A stretch of DNA of 64,000 bases from Bradyrhizobium forestalis (GCF_002795245.1 NZ_PGVG01000017.1:1-64000); one strand, 5' to 3'. Positions 16,987 to 25,785 are shown, counted from the stretch's first letter. The notes: generated by a model not told the origin, from the sequence alone. A program made the numbers and translations.

Positions 16987-17412
16987 CTACCAATAGTCTC
17001 CGCACACATTGACCCATTGCCACCCATAGGGCGTCCAGCTCCTGCGCCAGCAGCCGTCGTTGTAGCCGGCGTAGAAATAGGGCGCGCCGAAGACGGCGAA
17101 ACGACGGAAATGGTGGTGATGATGGAAGCCGTGGTGGCCGTGCCAGCCCGCGCCGGCGAAACGCGGGCCAATCGCTGCGTGCGCGAACCGCGTCCCGCCG
17201 AAGGCGGGACCGCCGACATGGGCGAAGCGTGCGCCTCCCATGCCGCCGGCCCGCATGCCGCCGAAGCCGCCGGCGTGCATGCCGCCGCCGAAATGCCCGC
17301 CACCGCCAAAGCCGCCGTGACCGCCACCGCCGCGCGCAAGCGCCGGTGGCGCGACCGCCATCATTGCTGCGATCACGGTCGCCGTGAGGCCTTTGAGAAG
17401 CCTGTTGTTCAT
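16987..17412 (-). CDS. Secreted Gly/His-rich small protein
   Basis: A Sec signal peptide (LLKGLTATVIAAMMAVAPPA, residues 5-24) precedes a Gly-rich region with repeated GGH/GG-M/GGF units, then a His-rich patch near HGHHGFHHHHHFRR (about 94-107). An aromatic C-terminus ends VNVCGDYW. Composition suggests an exported, metal-binding or matrix-type protein, 141 residues long. I cannot assign a family with confidence. It stands alone between a response regulator and Tex. Confidence 0.7.
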   Translation of the reverse strand: MNNRLLKGLTATVIAAMMAVAPPALARGGGGHGGFGGGGHFGGGMHAGGFGGMRAGGMGGARFAHVGGPAFGGTRFAHAAIGPRFAGAGWHGHHGFHHHHHFRRFAVFGAPYFYAGYNDGCWRRSWTPYGWQWVNVCGDYW

Positions 17413-17580
17413 CGGAACGTCCTCCTTGCAGCGCGGCGATCTCCGTGCCGCGCGAGGAGGATCAGATGATGAGAACGGGCCGCCTGCTTCAACTTACAAA
17501 TGCGCCAGATTCTGACGCGGGTGTTAGGGATGCACCGCTCTAGCTCCCTCGCCCCGTTCTTACGGGGAGAGGTTAAGACA

Positions 17581-19917
17581 TCACACCCGCTTGCCGTTGC
17601 TCTTCTCCGCTGCGCGGCGCAGCGCCTCGGCGAGCGCGCCGCCGCTGGAGGATTCCTGCTTGCGCGGTGCGGACGACGTCATGCGGTTGGCGTTGCGGGA
17701 ATTGTTGTCGCGCTGCATGCCGGGTGCGTCCTTCTTGGCGCCGACCTCGTCGTCGAGCCGCAGCGTCAGCGAGATGCGCTTGCGGGCGACCTCGAAGTCC
17801 AGCACCTTCACCTTGACGATGTCGCCGGGCTTCACCACCTCGCGCGGATCCTTGATGTAGGTCTTGGACATCGCCGAGATGTGCACGAGGCCATCCTGGT
17901 GCACGCCGATGTCAACGAAGGCACCGAAGGCGGCGACGTTGGTCACGGTGCCCTCAAGGATCATGCCCTTCTTGAGGTCTTTGATCTCCTCGACGCCTTC
18001 CTTGAACACCGCGGCCTTGAACGCAGGGCGCGGGTCGCGGCCGGGCTTTTCCAATTCGCGCAGGATGTCGGTGACGGTCGGCAAACCAAACGTCTCGTCG
18101 ACGAAATCCTTCGGCTTCAGCGTGCGCACGACGTCGCTGTTACCGATCAGCGCCTTGATGTCGCTCTTGGTCGCGTCGAGAATCCGGCGCACCACCGGAT
18201 AGGCTTCGGGATGCACGCCGGAGGCATCGAGCGGATCCTCGCCGCCGAGAATGCGCAAGAAGCCCGCGCACTGCTCGAACGCCTTCGGCCCGAGCCGCGG
18301 CACGTCCTTGAGCGCCTTGCGCGACTTGAACGGGCCGTTGGCGTCGCGATGCGCCACGATGCTCTGCGCGAGGCCCGAGCCGACGCCCGACACGCGCGCA
18401 AGCAGCGGCGCGGAAGCCGTGTTGACGTCGACACCGACGGCGTTCACGCAATCCTCGACCACGGCATCGAGCGATTTGGCGAGCTTGGCCTGGCCGAGGT
18501 CGTGCTGATACTGGCCGACGCCGATCGCCTTCGGCTCGATCTTGACGAGCTCGGCGAGCGGATCCTGGAGGCGCCGCGCGATCGAGACCGCCCCGCGCAG
18601 CGTGACGTCGAGGCCGGGCAACTCCTCCGACGCAAAGGCCGAGGCCGAATAGACCGACGCACCGGCTTCCGACACCACGATCTTGTTCATCTTCAGCTCG
18701 GCGAGACCCTTGACCAGCTCGGTCGCGAGCTTGTCGGTCTCGCGCGAGGCAGTGCCGTTGCCGATCGCGATCAGCTCGACGCGATGCTTCATCGCGAGCC
18801 GGCCCAGCGTCGCCAGCGACTCGTTCCATTGCCGCTGCGGCTCGTGCGGATAGATCGCGGTCGTGTCGACCACCTTGCCGGTCGCATCGACGACGGCAAC
18901 CTTCACGCCGGTGCGGTAGCCCGGATCGAGCCCCATCGTGACGCGGGTGCCGGCGGGCGCCGCCAGCAAGAGATCGCGCAGATTCGAGGCGAACACGCGC
19001 ACGGCCTCGGTCTCGGCCGAGTTCCACAGCCGCATGCGCAGGTCGATGTTGAGATGCACCTGGATCTTGGTGCGCCAGGCCCAGCGCACCGTGTCGACCA
19101 GCCAGCGGTCGCCGGGACGCTTGAGGTCGGCGATGCCGAAGCGCTTCATGATCTTGAGTTCATAGGCGCTCGGCACGCCCGGTGGCGGCGCTTCGGCCTC
19201 GGGCTGAATTTGCAGGTCGAGAATTTCTTCCTTCTCGCCACGGAACATCGCGAGGATGCGGTGCGACGGCAGCTTGGTCAGCGGCTCGGAGAAATCGAAA
19301 TAGTCGGCGAACTTCTCGCCCTCGGTCTTCTTGCCGTCGCGCACCTTGGAGGCCATGCGCGCGTTGGTCCACATCTCCTCGCGCAGCGCGCCGATCAGGT
19401 CGGCGTCCTCGTCGAAGCGTTCGACCAGGATGGCGCGGGCGCCGTCGAGCGCGGCGGCGGCGTCCGCAACGCCCTTCTCGGCGTTGACGAAGCTTTCGGC
19501 CACGACCTTGGGATCGTTGGTGGTTTCCGCCAGCAACTGATTGGCGAGCGGCTCGAGGCCGGCTTCCTTGGCGATCTCCGCCTTGGTGCGGCGCTTCGGC
19601 TTGAACGGCAGATAAATGTCTTCGAGGCGGGCCTTGCTGTCGGCGGCCATGATGCTGGCTTCCAGCGCGGCATCGAGCTTGCCCTGCTCGCGAACCGATT
19701 CGAGGATGGCCTTGCGGCGGTCTTCGAGCTCGCGCAGGTAGACCAGACGCTCCTCCAGGGTGCGCAATTGCGCGTCGTCGAGCGCACCGGTCGCTTCCTT
19801 GCGGTAGCGGGCGATGAAGGGAACCGTAGCGCCGCCGTCGAGCAGCGTCACCGCCGCCTCGACCTGCTCGGCGCGAACCCCAAGCTCCTGCGCAATTTTC
19901 TGGTTGATGTTGGCCAC
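17581..19917 (-). CDS. tex: Tex-family S1 RNA-binding transcription accessory protein
   Basis: The 778-residue protein matches Tex end to end. The N-terminal helical domain starts MANINQKIAQELGVRAEQVE, a YqgF-like RNase H fold appears near GLDPGYRTGVKVAVVDATGK, helix-hairpin-helix motifs follow, and a C-terminal S1 domain lies at about 650-720 (GMILEGTVTNVAAFGAFVDI). The Lys/Arg-rich tail is also typical. Tex binds nucleic acids and affects transcription. The length is normal for the family. An extensive repeat region lies upstream (19918-21100). Confidence 0.95.
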   Translation of the reverse strand: MANINQKIAQELGVRAEQVEAAVTLLDGGATVPFIARYRKEATGALDDAQLRTLEERLVYLRELEDRRKAILESVREQGKLDAALEASIMAADSKARLEDIYLPFKPKRRTKAEIAKEAGLEPLANQLLAETTNDPKVVAESFVNAEKGVADAAAALDGARAILVERFDEDADLIGALREEMWTNARMASKVRDGKKTEGEKFADYFDFSEPLTKLPSHRILAMFRGEKEEILDLQIQPEAEAPPPGVPSAYELKIMKRFGIADLKRPGDRWLVDTVRWAWRTKIQVHLNIDLRMRLWNSAETEAVRVFASNLRDLLLAAPAGTRVTMGLDPGYRTGVKVAVVDATGKVVDTTAIYPHEPQRQWNESLATLGRLAMKHRVELIAIGNGTASRETDKLATELVKGLAELKMNKIVVSEAGASVYSASAFASEELPGLDVTLRGAVSIARRLQDPLAELVKIEPKAIGVGQYQHDLGQAKLAKSLDAVVEDCVNAVGVDVNTASAPLLARVSGVGSGLAQSIVAHRDANGPFKSRKALKDVPRLGPKAFEQCAGFLRILGGEDPLDASGVHPEAYPVVRRILDATKSDIKALIGNSDVVRTLKPKDFVDETFGLPTVTDILRELEKPGRDPRPAFKAAVFKEGVEEIKDLKKGMILEGTVTNVAAFGAFVDIGVHQDGLVHISAMSKTYIKDPREVVKPGDIVKVKVLDFEVARKRISLTLRLDDEVGAKKDAPGMQRDNNSRNANRMTSSAPRKQESSSGGALAEALRRAAEKSNGKRV

Positions 19918-20212
19918 GCGAGAATTCCTCTATCCAAGCACGCGGCGCGGCGGCGAACCACCGGCCACGGGACGTCGCTTATGGACCAAGCGGGGTTGAT
20001 TCATCAAGGTGCGGCGGAGAACCGTCGACAGAGGATTTTTTGTCGAACCGATGCGATCTCGCCACATTCGTCGGGATGCGGGCCGAGCCGGTACCCAGCA
20101 GGCGACACGGTACAATGCGGCGACATGGGCCCCGGCTCGGCAGCGCACCGTCGAGGTGACGCTGCGCTGCGTCCGGGGCACGAGAGCGGAGTAGGCGCAG
20201 ATGCTTCCACAT

Positions 20213-20323
20213 CGTCATTGCGAGCGCAGCGACTTGTCCGCCGAGGCCCTGGCGAGGGCGGAAGCAATCCAGAATCCCGCCGCGGAAAGACTCTGGATTG
20301 CTTCGCTGCGCTCGCAATGACGG
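20213..20323. repeat. Inverted repeat with CGTCATTGCGAGCG arms
   Basis: CGTCATTGCGAGCGCAGCGA at 20213 is mirrored by TCGCTGCGCTCGCAATGACG ending near 20322, with an inner GGAAGCAATCCAGA/TCTGGATTGCTTC pair. A half-unit of the same type is at 3432-3460. It is part of the roughly 1.3-kb gene-free stretch 19918-21199. Just before it, 20120-20190 holds another GC-rich repeat fragment. Confidence 0.75.
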
Positions 20324-20357
20324 CATATGAGGCGACGGCTCGCCCTCCAAGCATCAC

Positions 20358-20460
20358 TGTCATTCCCCGCGCAGGCGGGGAATCCAGTACGCCGCGGCCT
20401 ATCGATTGAACCACAACCGTCTCGGAGTACTGGATCGCCAGGTTAAACCGGGCGATGACA
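20358..20460. repeat. Bipartite palindromic repeat, copy B
   Basis: This unit contains the TTCCCCGC/GCGGGGAA hairpin, AATCCAGTA and its mirror TACTGGAT, and ends with a GCCCGGTT-like hairpin arm running into GATGACA. It is the same family as 4895-4994 but in opposite orientation. Confidence 0.7.
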
Positions 20461-20477
20461 GCGGGTTGGTTGTTACG

Positions 20478-21100
20478 GACACGCCCTCGCATCCTCGCGG
20501 CGCATTCGCCCGAGCTTTGCTTCGTCTTTCGCCCCGCTCGATCCAAGAGGGCGCAGGGAAGACCGGGTGCTGACCTCGCACCCGCGGTCCGCTGCGCGAA
20601 AGCACGCGCAGGAAGAACCGCACAGCAGCATACAGGTGTGGCCATCACTCGGCCTTCCCTGCGCGATGGTCGGACGGCTTATGCCGCGCTCTCCCGGGAG
20701 CCGAGTTCCTTCTGGCCTCCCTCGCCCTTGCGAAATTCACCAGCCTTCGCGCCGGTTGACGCAACTGCCGCATCCGCCAAGAGCTTGACCGTAGCAACGA
20801 CGGCCAGGACCACACGGTTTTGCCGTACGCACGGCCCGCCATTTCGCCGCAGTTTTCCCGACCCCGTCGACGGAGCCGGAAACTTACAGACGAGACGAAC
20901 CTGACAGCGCCGCTCGTCCGCACGAAGCCTCGGGCTCACGGAGAGCATCCGCCCTGCCCTTGACCTCTCGCACACGACGCTGCTGCGTCCACCGCAAGCC
21001 CGGCTCGCGACAATGACGACCACATGATCGCCCCTCAAGACTGAGCCGGGATGGGCGAACACATACGCCAATTCCGAATTTCGGTAAAGAAGAATATTTT
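20478..21100. repeat. Dispersed ~600-bp intergenic element, copy 1
   Basis: This 623-bp stretch aligns along its length with 53251-53831. Shared blocks include CTCGCATCCTCGCGG at the left, CGGCCTTCCCTGCGCGATGG, GAGCCGA-TTCCTTCTGGCC, GCTTGACCGTAGCAACGACG, CAGGACCACACGGTTT, and at the right end CCGAATTTCGGTAAAG followed by GAATATTTT. Short insertions and deletions differ between the copies. I find no convincing protein in it. A minus-strand frame translates partly alike in both copies, but it is broken by indels. Its nature is unknown; it may be a structured RNA or a decayed mobile element. Confidence 0.65.
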
Positions 21101-21140
21101 ACCGAAGTTGATTGACCCAGCCATCGCGTGTTTCGCCGAC

Positions 21141-21199
21141 CGGGTACCGCTACACCTTGTAGCCGGATGGAGAGGCACCTGTCACAGGAGATACGAACC
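21141..21199 (+). promoter_or_regulatory. Possible structured leader upstream of the ring-opening amidohydrolase
   Basis: Three small hairpins can be drawn: 21147-21166 (GCTAC/GTAGC stem), 21178-21188 (CCTGT/ACAGG) and, inside the small frame that follows, 21217-21229 (AGGCG/CGCCT). The 3' arm of the second overlaps the AGGAG ribosome-binding site of the 15-codon frame at 21200. I could not match this to a known riboswitch family, so a regulatory role is only suggested. Confidence 0.3.
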
Positions 21200-21247
21200 A
21201 TGGAGCGCTTCCCGATAGGCGGTGCGCCTGAGAGGCTTATGGCTTGA
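21200..21247 (+). CDS. Possible 15-codon leader peptide
   Basis: An ATG at 21200 with a strong AGGAG site 9 bases upstream opens a 15-codon frame, MERFPIGGAPERLMA, ending in TGA 60 bases before the ring-opening amidohydrolase start. The combination of a strong site, a very short frame and nearby hairpins resembles a leader peptide. No repeated regulatory codons stand out, so the role is uncertain and it may be chance. Confidence 0.3.
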   Translation: MERFPIGGAPERLMA

Positions 21248-21307
21248 CACGAGCCCCGTGTTCCGCGCCTGTTGATCTGCCGGGCCACCGAACTCCAAGG
21301 ACTCATC

Positions 21308-22417
21308 ATGCGGACAACATCGGCCGGCGTCTTCAAGATCGCCACCACCGGCCCCGGCGATGTCTCCGGCCTCATGGCCCTGATCGGCTCCGGCGCGATC
21401 GACCCCAAATCGATCCTCGCCATCCTCGGCAAGACCGAGGGAAATGGCGGCGTCAACGATTTCACGCGGGAATATGCCGTGGCGGCACTATGCGCTGCGC
21501 TGGCGCCGCGGCTCGGCCTGTCCCCGGAGGAGGTCGAGCAACGCATCGCCTTCGTGATGTCCGGCGGCACCGAGGGCGTGCTCAGCCCGCATCTGACGGT
21601 GTTCACGCGCAGCGAGGCCGAGCGCCCGGCGGGCCTGTCCGGCAAGCGCCTGAGCATCGGCATGGCGCACACGCGCGACTTCCTGCCCGAAGAGCTTGGG
21701 CGCTCCGCGCAGATCACGGAGACGGCCAAGGCGGTGAAAGCCGCGATGGCGGATGCCGGCATCAGCGATCCGGCGGACATCCATTTCGTGCAGATCAAGT
21801 GTCCGCTGCTCACCAGTGATCGCGTCGAGGCCGCGAGCGCGCGCGGCAACAAGACGGCAACGACCAGCGCCTATGCCTCCATGGCCTATTCACGCGGTGC
21901 CTCCGCGCTCGGCGTTGCGGTCGCGCTCGGCGAGATCGCACCTGACGTCCGCGACGAGGACGTGCTGCGGCGCTACGATCTGTTCTCGAAGGTCGCCTCG
22001 ACCTCGTCCGGAATCGAGCTGATGCACAATGTCGTCATCGTGCTCGGCAATTCGGCGGCATCAGTGAGCGAATTCGAAATCGGGCATGCCGTGATGAGGG
22101 ACGCCATCGACTCCGCCGCGGTGATCGCAGCGCTCGAAAGCGTCGGGCTCGGTTTCGCGCCGCAGGCAACGAACGGCCGCGGGCTCGTCAACATCTTCGC
22201 CAAGGCAGAGGCCTCGCCTGACGGCAGCGTGCGCGGCTTCCGCCACACCATGCTCGAAGACACCGACATCAGCTCGACACGCCACGCCCGCGCTGCGGTC
22301 GGCGGCCTGATCGCGGGCCTTGCCGGCACCGGGGCGGTCTACGTCTCCGGCGGCGCCGAGCATCAGGGGCCGGCCGGCGGCGGGCCGGTTGCAACGATCG
22401 CGCGGCTGTCGGATTGA
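21308..22417 (+). CDS. Ring-opening amidohydrolase (cyanuric acid hydrolase/barbiturase family)
   Basis: The 369-residue length and three-fold internal layout fit the AtzD/TrzD/barbiturase family. Each third carries a Ser-containing motif of the active site: VMSGGTEGVL (about 84-93), STSSGIELMH (about 232-241) and VSGGAEHQGP (about 344-353). Other family stretches are KTEGNGGVNDFTREYA and RGNKTATTSAYASMAYSRGA. These enzymes open cyclic imides such as cyanuric acid or barbiturate. The ATG at 21308 follows AAGGA. An amidase gene 128 bases downstream could process the ring-opened product. Cyanurate versus a pyrimidine-derived ring cannot be decided from sequence alone. Confidence 0.88.
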   Translation: MRTTSAGVFKIATTGPGDVSGLMALIGSGAIDPKSILAILGKTEGNGGVNDFTREYAVAALCAALAPRLGLSPEEVEQRIAFVMSGGTEGVLSPHLTVFTRSEAERPAGLSGKRLSIGMAHTRDFLPEELGRSAQITETAKAVKAAMADAGISDPADIHFVQIKCPLLTSDRVEAASARGNKTATTSAYASMAYSRGASALGVAVALGEIAPDVRDEDVLRRYDLFSKVASTSSGIELMHNVVIVLGNSAASVSEFEIGHAVMRDAIDSAAVIAALESVGLGFAPQATNGRGLVNIFAKAEASPDGSVRGFRHTMLEDTDISSTRHARAAVGGLIAGLAGTGAVYVSGGAEHQGPAGGGPVATIARLSD

Positions 22418-22545
22418 TACGAGCGGTATTTCCGGGCCCCGTGACCTGTCCGCCTCGCGCAACCCTGCCCCTCGCGCTGGCTCAGTTGATTCGGACGGTT
22501 CCTTGCGAAAGGAAAGAGGCCGCTATCCAAGAGGAATTTGACGTC

Positions 22546-24015
22546 ATGACTTTGCCGATGAGCTGGAATGAATGGGCGCAGCACGATGGCGTCGCGCTGG
22601 CGGGGCGCGTCCGCAAGGGCGAGCTGACGGCGAAGGAATTGGCGCGGCAGGCCGCGGCCGGCGTCGCCAAGGTCAATCCGGCGCTGTCGGGCGTGGTCGA
22701 GCTGTTCGAGGACGTGATCGCCGATCCCGCCAAGGACGGCGCCAATCTCGCGGGCCCCTTCGCCGGCCTGCCCTTCCTGATGAAGGACCTCGGGCCGACC
22801 ATGAAGGGCCGGCTCCAGGAAATGGGCTCGCTGTTGATGCGCGGCAATCGCGCGAGCGCCGATACGTTCCTGACCGGTAAATTCCGCCAGGCTGGGCTGA
22901 ACTTGATCGGACGCACCACGACGCCGGAATTCGGCGTGTGCTCTTCGGCCGACAATCCCGCCGTCTACGTCACCCGCAATCCCTGGAATACCGACTACAC
23001 GACCTGCGGCTCGTCAGCCGGCAGCGCCGCGATGGTCGCGGCCGGCGTGGTGCCGATCGCGCATGCAACCGACGGCGGCGGCTCGATCCGCATTCCCGCC
23101 GGCGTCAACGGCAATATCGGGCTGAAGGTCTCGCGCGGCGTGTTCTCGCTGGCGCCGCACATGTCCGATCTCACCGGCCTCGTCTCGATCCAGGGCTGCC
23201 AGTCGCGCTCGGTGCGCGACACCGCCGCCTTCGTCGATCACGCGAGGGGACCTGCGCCCGGCGAGTTCATGCCGTTCTGGACCACGGCGCAGCCTTACTG
23301 CGAGATGATCAAGCGCGATCCGGCAAAGCTCCGCATCGCGCTGTCCCACACATGGGGCGACTACACCGCCACGCCCGAGATTGCCGCCGAGCTGGACAAG
23401 GCCGGACGCTTCCTCGAGGGCCTCGGCCATCACGTCGACTACGCGCTGCCGGAGATCGACCTCCCCGCCGCGTTCGCGGCGCAGACCACCTGCTACATCT
23501 CGAACTTCGCGGTGGTGATCTCCAACATGCTCGCTGCGCGCGGGCTGGAAAAGCCGCCGGAGGATCTGATCGAGCCCATGAACATCCGCATCTGGGAAGC
23601 CGGGCGCCACACCAGCTTCGCCGAGCGGGCGAAGATGCAGGCCGTGTTCAACACGACCTCGCGCGGCTTCGGCAGCTTCTTCGAGCAGTGGGATGTGATC
23701 CTGACGCCGATCACGGCGCTGCCGACGCCGAAGGTCGGCACCAGGGAATATCTCACCATCTCCGACAACCCCGACGTGCGCGACTGGTTCGACAATCTGT
23801 GGCGCTTCTTCGCCTTCACGCCGCTCGCCAATCTCTGCGGCATGCCGGCGATTTCGATGCCGATGGCGACCCAGGATCACGGCCTGCCGCTCGGCATCCA
23901 GGCCATCGCCAAGCAGGCCAATGACGGCCTCCTGCTGCAACTCGCCGCCCAGATCGAGCGCGCGCTCGACGGCAAATGGAACGGCGGCAAGAAGCCGAAG
24001 GTGCATGTGGGCTGA
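22546..24015 (+). CDS. Amidase signature-family hydrolase
   Basis: The 489-residue enzyme shows the Ser-cisSer-Lys triad of the amidase signature family: Lys in PFLMKDLGPT (about 83), cis-Ser in TTCGSSAGSAAMVAAG (about 156-171), and the nucleophilic Ser in TDGGGSIRIPA (about 180-190). It resembles 6-aminohexanoate-cyclic-dimer-hydrolase-like amidases more than GatA. It lies downstream of a ring-opening amidohydrolase on the same strand, so a linear amide such as biuret, carboxybiuret or a ureido acid is a plausible substrate; this is inference from context. GAGGA precedes the ATG. Confidence 0.88.
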   Translation: MTLPMSWNEWAQHDGVALAGRVRKGELTAKELARQAAAGVAKVNPALSGVVELFEDVIADPAKDGANLAGPFAGLPFLMKDLGPTMKGRLQEMGSLLMRGNRASADTFLTGKFRQAGLNLIGRTTTPEFGVCSSADNPAVYVTRNPWNTDYTTCGSSAGSAAMVAAGVVPIAHATDGGGSIRIPAGVNGNIGLKVSRGVFSLAPHMSDLTGLVSIQGCQSRSVRDTAAFVDHARGPAPGEFMPFWTTAQPYCEMIKRDPAKLRIALSHTWGDYTATPEIAAELDKAGRFLEGLGHHVDYALPEIDLPAAFAAQTTCYISNFAVVISNMLAARGLEKPPEDLIEPMNIRIWEAGRHTSFAERAKMQAVFNTTSRGFGSFFEQWDVILTPITALPTPKVGTREYLTISDNPDVRDWFDNLWRFFAFTPLANLCGMPAISMPMATQDHGLPLGIQAIAKQANDGLLLQLAAQIERALDGKWNGGKKPKVHVG

Positions 24016-24053
24016 GTGCTGACGCAACGAAGCTGGCGACGGATCTCATGCGG

Positions 24054-24170
24054 CCATCCTTCGAGACGCCCGCCCTTGGCGGGCCCTCAGGATGAGGTCT
24101 GATTTCGCGGCGATATCTTAGACCCTCATGGTGAGGAGCGCCGCGTCACGGCGCGTCTCGAACCATGAAG
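24054..24170. repeat. Palindromic repeat with CATCCTTCGAGACG arm
   Basis: CATCCTTCGAGACGCCCGC leads into a GCGGGC hairpin and CCTCAGGATGAGG; a second half with CGCGTCTCGAACCATGAAGG follows. The same unit is found at 47268-47402. It fills the gap between the amidase and a convergent small gene. Confidence 0.65.
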
Positions 24171-24194
24171 GCCCCTGCGATCGCGTCACCGCGA

Positions 24195-24515
24195 TCAATT
24201 CTTCACCACCGGAATCTCCTCCGTCGCCGGCTGCTGCTGGCCCTGCTTGTACATCGCGAGCGCTTTGTCGAGCGCTTCGCGCAGCGCAAGAGCGGCGGCC
24301 ACGCTGCAGCGCAGGTGCGCGGTCTGGACCACGTCGACCCTGACGGCAGCGCCGACCGGCATCAGCAGGTTCGCGGCGAGCTCGATCTGGATCGCGCCGT
24401 TGTGGTGGCCGAAACAGGAGGCGCCGTCGAAATAGACGATTGGCGCCCGTTCGGCGCTGGAGGTCGAAATGGTGACGGGCCCCTGGGCGGTCGAGGGCGT
24501 TTCGGGATCGGCCAT
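24195..24515 (-). CDS. Hypothetical protein, 106 aa
   Basis: The protein is small and soluble, with no signal peptide or membrane helix. A beta-rich first half (VTISTSSAERAPIVYFDGAS, then FGHHNGAIQIELAANLLMPV) is followed by a helix (CSVAAALALREALDKALAMY). The ATG at 24515 sits 5 bases after AAGGAG, so expression is well supported. I do not recognise the family. It faces away from the thioesterase gene across two palindromic repeats. Confidence 0.7.
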   Translation of the reverse strand: MADPETPSTAQGPVTISTSSAERAPIVYFDGASCFGHHNGAIQIELAANLLMPVGAAVRVDVVQTAHLRCSVAAALALREALDKALAMYKQGQQQPATEEIPVVKN

Positions 24516-24533
24516 GGGCACTCCTTGCGGCTA

Positions 24534-24580
24534 AAGCATGATCCGGAAAAGTGCGAAGCGGTTTTCCGGAAAGATCATGC
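24534..24580. repeat. Palindrome with GCATGATCCGGAAAA arm
   Basis: GCATGATCCGGAAAA is mirrored by TTTTCCGGAAAGATCATGC with a short loop. This is a widespread intergenic palindrome in Rhizobiales genomes. Confidence 0.8.
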
Positions 24581-24592
24581 GTAAACAACAAC

Positions 24593-24635
24593 CTAAAGCG
24601 CGATGACGATTCATCCAAATCTCATCGCGCTTTAG
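24593..24635. repeat. Palindrome with CTAAAGCGCGATGA arm
   Basis: CTAAAGCGCGATGA at 24593 is mirrored by TCATCGCGCTTTAG ending at 24634, directly after the preceding palindrome. The two commonly travel together between genes in related genomes. Confidence 0.8.
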
Positions 24636-24760
24636 TCGAACGAACGAAGCCCCACCATCGTCGCTTCGGCCCGCCGTGTCGAGGCCAAACCGCCCCGGGG
24701 CCGACCCGCAACGCCCATTCGGGTTTTGCGCGGCGCCCGGCGGTGGTCTAGAACATCGCC

Positions 24761-25669
24761 ATGTCCACTCCACCGTCCACGCTTCCGTTCGAGGAACTCG
24801 CCGAGGCCATCAAGGGCCGCCGCTCCGATTACGGCCATATCAGCGGGCTCCAGCTCGACCGCTTCGCACCTGCCGAGGCCTGGTCCAGCCTGCCCTACCG
24901 TCCCGTCTTCGTCGGCGACACTGAGACTGGCGTGCTGCACGGCGGCGTCGTCACCGCGATGCTGGACGAGAGCTGCGGCATGGCGGTGCAGCTCGCGCTC
25001 GACGGCACGCATGCGATTGCAACCCTCGACTTGCGCATCGACTACCAAAAGCCGGCAACGCCGGGTCTCGACATCAAGGCCCATTCGGTCTGCTATCGCA
25101 CCACGCGCTCGATCGCCTTCGTGCGCTCCACCGCCTATCAGGAGTCCGAGGACGATCCGGTCGCGACCGCGACCGCCTGCTTCATGATCGGGGCCAACCG
25201 CACCAACATGCTCGCCGACCGCCGGATGGATGCGCGCAGCATCCCGACGCTGGAGGCGCCGGAGTATCCGGACGGGCCCTTTGCGCGCAGCCCGTTCGCG
25301 CGCGCTCTCGGTATCCGCGTCAATGATGACGGCACACTGACGATGCCGTTCTCACCGCAGATCATCGGCAATCCGATCCTGCCCGCGATCCACGGCGGCA
25401 TGACCGGCGCCTTCCTCGAGACCACCGCGATCGTCGGCGTGGCGCGCGAGCTTGGCGCTGCCGCGCCGCCCAAGCCGATCGGCCTCACCGTCAATTACTT
25501 GCGCTCCGGTCGCGCGCTCGACACGTTTGCCAACGTCTCAATCGTGAAGCAGGGCCGGCGCATCGTCGCCTTCGAGGCGCGCGCCTGGCAGGACGATGCG
25601 AACAAGCCGATCGCCACCGCTTTCGGTCACTTCATGCTGCGGTCAACGCCGAGCCTCGAGCAGGATTAG
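24761..25669 (+). CDS. Double-hotdog PaaI-type acyl-CoA thioesterase
   Basis: Two hotdog domains lie in one 302-residue chain. The first (about 15-145) carries GVLHGGVVTAMLDESCGMAV and the second (about 165-295) carries PAIHGGMTGAFLETTAIVGV. Each has the HGG motif of PaaI/YdiI thioesterases on the long helix; the acidic residue following (Asp/Glu) is present in both, so both sites may be active. Such enzymes hydrolyse aromatic or medium-chain acyl-CoA. No operon partner is evident. Confidence 0.85.
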   Translation: MSTPPSTLPFEELAEAIKGRRSDYGHISGLQLDRFAPAEAWSSLPYRPVFVGDTETGVLHGGVVTAMLDESCGMAVQLALDGTHAIATLDLRIDYQKPATPGLDIKAHSVCYRTTRSIAFVRSTAYQESEDDPVATATACFMIGANRTNMLADRRMDARSIPTLEAPEYPDGPFARSPFARALGIRVNDDGTLTMPFSPQIIGNPILPAIHGGMTGAFLETTAIVGVARELGAAAPPKPIGLTVNYLRSGRALDTFANVSIVKQGRRIVAFEARAWQDDANKPIATAFGHFMLRSTPSLEQD

Positions 25670-25785
25670 GTCGCATCTGGCGGTACGCTACCGAAGACCA
25701 CGAGCCTACACCGACGCCCGTAAATTCCCGGAGGTGTCGAAAACCGATGGTTTCCTTCACGACCGCTTAAGCCGCCCCGATTAGG

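Noticed and set aside
17500..20409. A 969-codon open frame on the plus strand
   Set aside because: It lies antisense to tex, has the low-complexity Arg/Leu/Glu-rich composition of GC-rich shadow frames and no domain; the minus-strand Tex protein matches a known family end to end.
20645..20923. Minus-strand frame in dispersed element copy 1, partly alike in copy 2 (KTVWSWPSLLRS)
   Set aside because: The peptide likeness follows nucleotide likeness, the frames are broken differently by indels, and there is no ribosome site; I keep the element as non-coding until tested.
21120..21260. Known riboswitch class upstream of the ring-opening amidohydrolase
   Set aside because: I compared with guanidine, THF, TPP, glycine and cobalamin core motifs by eye and found no match.
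24534..24635. Palindromes as operators of the thioesterase gene
   Set aside because: They are of the widespread intergenic repeat type and lie more than 120 bases from the start; dispersed occurrence explains them better.
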